Shown in pieces: positions 56,014 to 64,000 of a stretch of 64,000 nucleotides of DNA (positions are counted from its first letter, which is position 1; each line of letters opens with the position of its first letter). Made by a program: the position numbers and the translations under genes. The stretch spans positions 1 to 64,000 of the forward strand of contig VXCM01002032.1 in the NCBI GenBank assembly GCA_014773175.1, read 5' to 3'. The stretch is from Lucifuga dentata (taxonomy: Eukaryota; Chordata; Actinopteri; Ophidiiformes; Bythitidae). A model generated the notes under the pieces. It had not been told where the DNA came from. It ran no database searches and was given only the letters and a program-made list of their open reading frames with translations.

Positions 56014-59000
56014 GATGTTTCTGTGATCACTTTACATAATTATGAGTGTGTTAGTTGTTGAACAGTCTTTAGATGTAGGCACCAGATGTGCCAGATTTAA
56101 TGGTTTTAACTGTATGACATTACTTGGTTTAAAGGGAACAGAGTAGCAAACGTGACTTGTGGCATAATCTGTTTATGTAACTGTCGCTGATGCAGCTAGG
56201 TTTTTGTTTGTGTTTTGTTTACTGCATGCACTCCAATATGAGTTGCAAACTAGACGATTTGAGTGAACCACCTGCCATTTGAAATGCCAGTTGAGTTTGG
56301 ATTGTGAGTTTGGATGTGATTTGTTGCATAAGGAAGATGGTTCACGACTATTCAGCTCCATTCAACATTTCCGCCCTGACACATAAGGCAATTAAGCAGC
56401 CGTGGCCTACATCTCTGCAGCTGTAAACATTGAATTGACTTCAGCTGTCTCAGGTTGATGCTGCAGATAAACTTTTCCAGCATTCAGAAGTTTGGATTGG
56501 ACAATGTTATAAATCCAACAGCTCTCGAGAATGTCAGAACTTTAAGGTTAAAGTTCATAGTGAGTTAACTTATAATATTGATTATGTGTATTTTTGTGGC
56601 ACAATCGTATCAATTTCTCCTTCATCCTTTTGTTTGTAAATTATTTTAACATGTCCCAGTTCTGCCTCAGTTCTGCTACAGTGTGCAGTTTTTAGCATTA
56701 GAGCCCTGATATGTAAGCAAGTAGTAAAGATGTAGAAACATCCCCCAAAGATTATAATTAGAACTAATTATTAGATAGCTACAGTATTAGACAGATAGAA
56801 GAAATCTACCGGTAATTTTATTTTAAAAGGAGATGAATGATTTTTTTTTTTTTTTTANTTTTTTTTTTTTTTTATAGTTGTATAGTATTTAAAGTTGTTT
56901 TGAATGTAACTGAAGGGAAATGTGATATTTACAGAAATCTCTCAGGTCTGAATGCACTTCAGTAGCCCTAATTGGGCATTTGGGCAAAGAACTGGGCAAA
57001 AAAGGTGGAAATGCATGTGTGGTGGAGTGTGTGTAGTTTGTATTTTTCACAAAGAGAAATGCTGCTGGTTTGGTGTATGGTCTGTGCACATTCAGAGTTT
57101 TGTCAGTGTTATTTTCATTCACCTCTGATCAATCTGTGCTTAAATTCCAGTTTTAATTGCTGCTCTGAGCTGAGACATACAAGGTGCAAAGTTAAAGCTA
57201 ACTTCCTTCCTTCCTGTTGTGCCTCATTTCCTCCTTTCACACATATCTCTTTCCACTTTTGTTTCTCTAATGCCCTCTTTCTCACCTTCTGTTTTTTGTT
57301 AACCTGCATGTTTATGTTGGATTTTATCATATTGCATATAATTATTGCAGCATACACAGTAGTGTGTGAATGAAAGGCTGCCATTTTCTCACAATCTCAT
57401 GAATTTGAATGTGACTATCATTCATTTTGTGTCACCGGCTCCTCTGAGCTGCTACCTGTCAGGCAGCAGAATTAGAAACAGTATGTGTTCAGCCCCATAT
57501 TGTGAAGTGAAATTCTGCGTCCTTTACTGCTTGATTCTGGGCTTTTTTTTTCAGTGTGTACATAATGAAGTGTTTCACCTGGACTTCATGCAGTTTGGTG
57601 AAGATCAACAGGACAGAAACGGATGTAATGTTATCTTAATATTGCACCCATATTTAATGGGCTTTTCATTTACCAGACAGCCAGATTTCAGATCACATCA
57701 TGTTCATGAGTTTATGATGGTCTGTTCATAACTTCCCTCTGGCGAAATGACATTGTATCCTTATGATGTTTGTCAACACTGAGACTGCAGGGGACCACAG
57801 ACATCCAACAACCACCTCATTAGTACTCTACCAACAAACAGTTGAGGACACAAATAACTATTAACACTAACTGACATGTTGCACCATTATGAGATGTTTG
57901 GGAGCAATACAGCACAATATTGCACTGATAGAATACCACAGGAAGGCATACTGCCCATGAACATACTTTGTGTAATCAGTGACTTAGTGATTGAAATGAA
58001 TAAAGGCATTAGTGGCTCCCATAGAAATGGGAGCTCAATAGCGATGCCAAGGAAAACTGAGCATACGTGTAACCTTGGTATTAATATACAAATGGGCTAA
58101 TAGCAGCATAAAAAAAACCCTTTAAAAAATCAGTACATAACGTTAGCTCTGTTTTTGCCTATGTAGCATAAATTATAAATAGCTGATGATGTTAGCTAAG
58201 GTCTGTCAATTTGCAGTGTAGGACACAGAGAAACAAAAGGATTGAGGAGAGATGGAAGCAAAAGGACCCACATTTATCAATAATGAAATGCTTAATACGC
58301 TATCAACGTACAATAATGTTTATGTGACTGGACTCATTTGCCAAACAGGAAAAGCATCAGTCATCAGAGAAGCTTCTGATGATTCCTTGATAACAGAAAT
58401 ACTGTTTCCATGTCAGATATCAAGTAGAAATGGCTTTGAGTATAATCTGAGATTTCATAAATGCTAAAATTGATGGAATTCTCTTTTTTAACCCTTATAG
58501 TAGACATAAATTTGTCCGTATCTGGATTCAAATATGTTAAAATGTGATATTTGATATGTCTTGTTTCATTACCCAGTATCTCTTGAGCAGTATACTGCTG
58601 GTACAGCATCAAATCACTCTTCAGCTACAGTATCTGTTAGAAAATCTGGTTTCCTCCTAATGGCAACATGTTAATTAGTGTTAATAGTTATTTGTGTCCT
58701 CGACTGTTTGTTGGTAGAGTAGTAACGCAGTGGTTGTTGGGTGGCTGTGTTCCTCTGAAGTCTCCATGTTTAGAATGATAGCTGGTACAGATACAGATGG
58801 AGGAAAATTATAGGAAAGCAGAATATAACACACTATCAGTGTGTACACATCTAAATTCACACTTTTCTTTCCCAATTAATCTACAGATGCCAATGTTCCG
58901 CGTTAAAGGTACAATCTGTAATCTAAATCTAAGCAACAGGGTCTGCCCTATCAACAAAATTCAAAACACATAAAAAAACTTAATGGTTTGTTTAAAACAG

Positions 59001-61286
59001 TAATGTTTGTAAAGTAGTAGAACTAGGCAGTATTTGCAGTTATGATTAGTTCAGACACAAATACTGGTTTTCATCACAGACTAACTCTTCAATTATATTT
59101 GATAATTTATCTTAAGTTCATATAATGAAATTAAAGACTTTAAAGAACAAAAAAAAAATAAAGTTGACTTTTCCAATACACTACAAACTAATTTCATATT
59201 TTTATTCTTGCATTACAAGCCAATAATTATTGTGCAACAGGTACAATCTTGCCTAACATATTGCCCACAAATGAAATAGGTAGTGGATAAAAGGATTCAC
59301 ATGGATAGTAATAATAATTTTACATTTAAAGTCTTTTTTTTTTTTTTAAACCTAAACCATAAAAATTAGCATTTTAAGTATGCATGCACTCCATGTTAGT
59401 CATTTTTAATTGGTTAAAAAGGATGAATTCCCTATAGGAGTAAAACTGTTGTGAAAGCCTTTGGGGAGCTGTGGGAGGATCTGAAAATGTACATCTGATT
59501 GTACCACAGTAATTTACAGTAGGAACAGTATTAGTCATATTCAGTAATAGCAACTTCCATTTAGAGAGAGATCATAGTCGTGATGAATATCATGACTGTT
59601 AATTCCCAAACACAGTTTCTTAGTCTGTATCAGTTCATGGGTAGAAACTTTTTTGCCTTATTTTCTAATTCACTTTTCAGACACAATGTACACACAGACA
59701 CAGCCCCTTCATTTAGCAAAAGAAGTTGTTAGTTTGTCCAAGATGGTTGAAGTAGACACTTGCTTTTGCTGTTTTCTGTTATTACATTGCTGATGTGTAT
59801 TCAGCTTTGACTCCCCCCCCCCCCNCCCCCCCCCGATTGGGAAACGATCATCAGTAAATTTGGGTTCGCTTCTTAAAACATAACTATTTTCATAAACCTG
59901 AAAATAGTATCCGTTTGATATTATTTTACTTGACATAATTCAGCTAAGATAATTCTAAACAGTGCTAACAATGATGCTAACATTGTATTCTTTGGTGCCA
60001 GTATAAAATGACTTTCTATGTCTGAGGTGGCATGGGTGCAACAGTATGTAGGTCGATTATTTGAAGCCATTTTTCATGGTGCAAACCCTGACTCATCCAC
60101 TTCACTCGATGATTTATTTATCTTAATTTTAGTTAGTAAAGCCACAGATGGGGAAAGTGCTGAAACAGAAATTACTCAAATTAATAGTAGTCATCTGTCT
60201 CCTCACTTTCCCTATTTTTGGCTAAACTTAAAAGATTCCTTGCAGGTTCGCAATAAATTCCTTGATCAATCATGCTATTAGTCAAGCTGGGAGTGTCCCC
60301 ATTCTCCTTTGTCAACAATACACAACATCTTAAGAACTTACAGCTTGTGTTGTAAAATATCATCTAAGGTGATTGTGTTTTTTTGTCCTCTGTTTTATTT
60401 AAAAAAAAAAAAAAAAAAAANAAAAAAAAAAAAAAAAAAATTGTTCAGATAATCAGGGCTTGCTTCAAATGCTATAGCCAGTGCAAACACATCTTCTACA
60501 ATCCCTCCAGTTATATTGTAGTAAATTATAATCTCTTTAACCCCAGAAACCCTTAGGCTGATTCATATTTACAAATTCACAAATGCTTTCAAGGCTTATA
60601 GTCACAGATTTTGTTAAAATTCAAGTTAAGATCCTACTGTTTATTTGATAGCAAATATTAAATGCACAAGAGTGCACAGATTTCTATAATGCTTTGGCCA
60701 TAAAAAAAACCCAGCAAACAGCTGGAACAAGTAGAATACAGTATGTGTGTGATGTTACATAGTGTGGAAAATATAACTTTCAGACTACTCAAGGGAAAAT
60801 GAAAGGGAGCAATGTGAGTTCATGGTGTTCAAGTCGGAAACCATTAGTCATTTGGCTTCCCAAACTTTTTTCCATCATCCACCTTTTAGATTTAATTTGG
60901 CTTCAAATCACATCATGAACAGGCATTACTTTAGTGGTCACTTTGCCTGATCCACTCATGATTGAATTCCATCAAGGAGGCTTCTTCAGTCTCTCTATCC
61001 CTTATTGCCCTCATTAGTGTGTCCACACATAAAGGCATTTATTGACCAGTGAGTATAGAATACGTCAGCATGGCGAAGCTGTGAAATTGAAATTCTGCAG
61101 GTCTTGTCAGGGTCCTTAACGACCATGCCTTCTGTCCATCTCATTGCCTGAAAGAGTAGTGCATATACGTAATAGCTGGCCACAAGCTAATGGTAATCCG
61201 GCTAATAGTGCTTTTTGTGATTGAACCCATTATTATAATACACTTGATTTAAAATTCTAACCTACCCCCCCAAACCAATGCAGATG

Positions 61287-61304
61287 GTGTGTGTGTGTGT
61301 GTGT
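61287..61304 (+). repeat. (GT)n microsatellite
   Basis: About nine GT units in RNF123 intron 36. Confidence 0.85.
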
Positions 61305-61448
61305 AAGCCAAAGACAAACTCACACCATACCATGATGACCAATTCACGACATCAGGCAAAAAGATGAAGTGCTTTATATTTCATTTAACATAGTTTTCTC
61401 GCTATGCCCGCTATATCCATTTATTAACTCAATCTGCCCTTTCATCCC

Positions 61449-61484
61449 CTTCATTCATTCATTCATCCATCCATCCATCCATCC
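61449..61484 (+). repeat. (CATT)n-(CATC)n microsatellite
   Basis: Three CATT units pass into about six CATC units. Confidence 0.85.
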
Positions 61485-63149
61485 ATGGCACCCATTACAG
61501 CGTCGGTCTCTTTGTTCCCTTCTGTATACGTTTATCATTTTTTGCTCCACCACACACCCTGTAACAGGGCTATCACAGCGTGAGGACAGAAATATGCCTT
61601 ATAATTTCAGATTACACTGGCCTTTCTTGCATTTCTACATTTGAAAACGACTACTTAAAGCAAGTAAATGCTCTTTTTTTTTAATATTAGGAATTATTTC
61701 AAGTGACTGGTAAGGTACTATTGTGCCAGTAAAACATGTCATTAGCCTGTGCTGTGAACCCACGCCCAAATTTTACCAAAGCAAATTTATGGTGTTAATT
61801 CACTGCTAATGGGTTTATTTGGGCATGTTTTTGTTTTTGTCTCTTTATTAGACCACAGTACAGCATGTTGCATAATTGCATGGTGCAACACTCGTCCCCT
61901 GAACAGCCTCAAGCTGTGTTCTGAACTAATTTTGTGTCCTAATGGAGCTCACATGAAGCCTGCTTTACTAATAGATTTTGGCCACTTGTGGTTGTTGAAA
62001 TATTTGCTTGGAAAACAACAGCAGGGCAGTGTTCCATGTATGCTGAGCTCCACTGAACTGCCATGACTGTTGAATTTAAAATAGCCTCCTTGTCCCTGTA
62101 CATTTGAAGTTGAATTGATTTAGACCTAACACAAGGTCATGACATGAACATAAAATTAAATTAAATAAGTTCTCTTTATTTGCTCTTGTTCCACTGAAAA
62201 AAAAAAAAAAAAAAAAAAAANCCTCACTCCTTCCTTCATTTTAGTTTGGGTATTGAAAGTCTCACAGTTGCTTTTTCATTCTCATCTCAGTAGCCTCCTG
62301 TTTGCTCCTTGCTCCTCCCTTTTCCCCTTTTAACAACTCTCCTCATGTACTGTCACCACAGAAAGCCACCAGTTTATTTCAGTTATGTTTTTTTTCCAGT
62401 CGTTTGCATGTCCATCATTTCTATTTCACTTCTGCTCTTTCCGTCTGTTCACATCAGCACTATAAACAACTCTCTCTCCCCCTCTCCTCCCTCCCATAGT
62501 GTAGAAAATCAGTGGTGCTAATTATTGTCCATTACCCTGGGCTGAAAGACGTCAGGAGCAGCTCACAGGCATCCACAGATTAGATTGAGACCAGGGCTAA
62601 TTAGCTTAGCTACTTTGGACCATAAGAGGCCTTCACTCTGGGGATGTTGTTTTTTTTTTTTTCCCCACTACATAAACCAAGCCTGCTGTGATTTTTATTG
62701 CTTTGCACAATGGCGGCTTTAGTTACTGATCCCACTCAGTTGGGAATATTGTTTGTCAATATGTAGTCATACCCTACTATGTCTGGGATGGTAAATGGTT
62801 TTGTGATTGTTTCTCTGTTTTGGACTCAAGACCACTTGCTCGATGGGCGAGGGAGAACTGCTTAGACATAAATGATCATTCATTCATAAAAATACAGTCC
62901 AAAAAAATCAATCCAGCCAGTTTTATTGCTGTTATTTCACACTGGGAATGAGGAGCATTTTGTGGTTTAGGCCACCTCTTGTGGTGTAATCAAACATCTC
63001 ATCATTGTGTCAGTTTGCTTTAATGAATTCTGTTACTATAGTGTTCAAAATGATGCAAAAAAATAGACACGCATAAAACTTTTACAGCTTTTTACAACAC
63101 AAAACTAACCAACATTTACACTTACATTTATTAATTTTGTCAGATGCTT

Positions 63150-64000
63150 TTATCCCATCCATTATCCTCCGCTCATCTGAGTCCGGGTCGCAGTGGCAGC
63201 AGACTAAGCAGACCGGCCCACACTTCCCTGTCCCTGGCCAGGCCCTCTAACTCCTTCTGGGGGACTCCGAGGCATTCCCAGGCCAGCCGGGAGATGTATC
63301 CCTCCAGCGTGTCCTGGGTCTTCCCTGGGGCCTCTTCCCAGTTGGACGTGCCTGGAAGACCTCCCTAGGAAGTCGACCAGGGGGCATCCTTATTAGGGGC
63401 CCGAACCACCTCAACTGACTCCTTTCGATGCAGAGGACAGCAGCTCTACTCCGAGTCCCTCCCGGATGTCCGAGCTTCTCACCCTGTCCCTGAGAGTGAG
63501 CCCAGACACCCTATGGAGGAACCTCATTTCCGCCGCTTGTATCTGCGAGCTTGTCCTTTTGGTCATTACCCAGAGCTCATGACCATAGGTGAGGATAGGA
63601 ACGTAGATTGATTGGTAAATTGAGAGCCTTGCCTTCTGGCTCAGTTCCCTCTTCACCATGACGGTCCGGTACAGCGTCCATAGGACCTCGGAGCTGCACC
63701 AATCCGTCTATCAATCTCATGCTCCATCCTACCCTCACTCGTAAACAAGACCTCGAGATACTTAAACTACTCCGTCTGGGGTAGTGACTCCCCTCTAAGC
63801 TGGAGGGAACAGTCCACCTTTTTCCTACAGAGCACCATGGTCTCAGACTTGGAGGTGCTGATTCTCATCCCAGTCGCTTCACACTCGGCCTCAAACCTGC
63901 TCAGTGTGTGTCGAAGGTCACTGTCTGATGAAGCCAGCAGAACCACATCATCTGCAAAAAGCAGAGATGCAATTCTGAGGTCACCAAACTGGACACCCTC
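63150..64000 (-). mobile_element. LINE reverse transcriptase 3' part, runs off right edge
   Basis: On the minus strand from 64000 the frame reads FGDLRIASLLFADDVVLLAS, carrying the FADD catalytic box of reverse transcriptase, then ISTSKSETMVLC. Further on come SIYQSIYVPILTYGHELWV and RDRVRSSDIREGLGVE. The 3' end at about 63150 is GGAGGATAATGGATGGGAT. A stop interrupts it after LPQTE and frames shift, so it is inactive. It is antisense to RNF123, inside intron 36. Family within the non-LTR elements not assigned. Confidence 0.8.

Larger units (their letters stand above)
54206..64000 (+). other. RNF123: RNF123 intron 36, incomplete (at least 9.79 kb)
   Basis: From the donor at 54206 to the right edge no exon matching the rest of RNF123 was found. 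It holds microsatellites, a LINE-like tail at 55700-56013, homopolymers with N at 56858, 59825, 60421 and 62221, and the LINE at 63150-64000. Apart from these, the interval shows nothing identifiable. Confidence 0.7.

Noticed and set aside
58903..59000. A further TTAA-type element starting TTAAAGGTACAATCTG
   Set aside because: I could not find the mirrored right end, and the text does not match the four-copy family.
60018..60281. An 87-codon open frame as an RNF123 exon or a separate gene
   Set aside because: The translation does not resemble the missing part of RNF123 (no Cys/His RING spacing) and has no recognised family.

Overview
This window is vertebrate nuclear DNA, most likely from a ray-finned (teleost) fish. 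The genes are split into many short exons inside AT-rich introns. The introns carry dinucleotide microsatellites, 3' ends of several non-LTR retrotransposon families and small inverted-repeat DNA transposons of the kind common in fish. No species can be named from the sequence alone. It is a draft assembly: 15 single N bases are present, most inside homopolymer runs, and two of them sit between exact 67-bp direct copies.

Two protein-coding genes are present, arranged head to head. On the minus strand, 8994 back to the left edge, lies ALDH4A1 (mitochondrial delta-1-pyrroline-5-carboxylate dehydrogenase, proline catabolism). Thirteen coding exons could be joined without a break in frame (about 480 codons, with catalytic Asn, Glu and Cys). 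The last ~75 codons fall off the left edge. On the plus strand, from about 10.7 kb to beyond the right edge, lies RNF123 (KPC1, an E3 ubiquitin ligase). It has one inferred non-coding exon and 35 coding exons (1163 complete codons), covering the SPRY domain and the long helical middle. The C-terminal RING exons are not in the window, so the intron after the last visible exon is longer than 9.79 kb. About 1.7 kb separates the two genes.

The most notable observation is that two RNF123 introns are AT-AC introns with U12-type signals (19535-19840 and 21987-22379). Each has an ATATC(C/T)TT donor, a CTTAAC branch site 11-16 nt before the end, and a terminal AC. All other introns examined fit GT-AG.

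The rest of the sequence is intron or intergenic. It holds a four-copy family of TTAA-flanked, long-TIR elements (Kolobok-like); a ~950-bp TIR element with an internal duplication; LINE fragments of at least four kinds, one with a clear target-site duplication; a ~390-bp array of self-complementary GGTATTCCCAAGC units; CA microsatellites immediately after several 5' splice sites; and several perfect hairpins. I saw no prokaryotic systems, CRISPR arrays, intact tRNA or rRNA genes, or intact viral genes.
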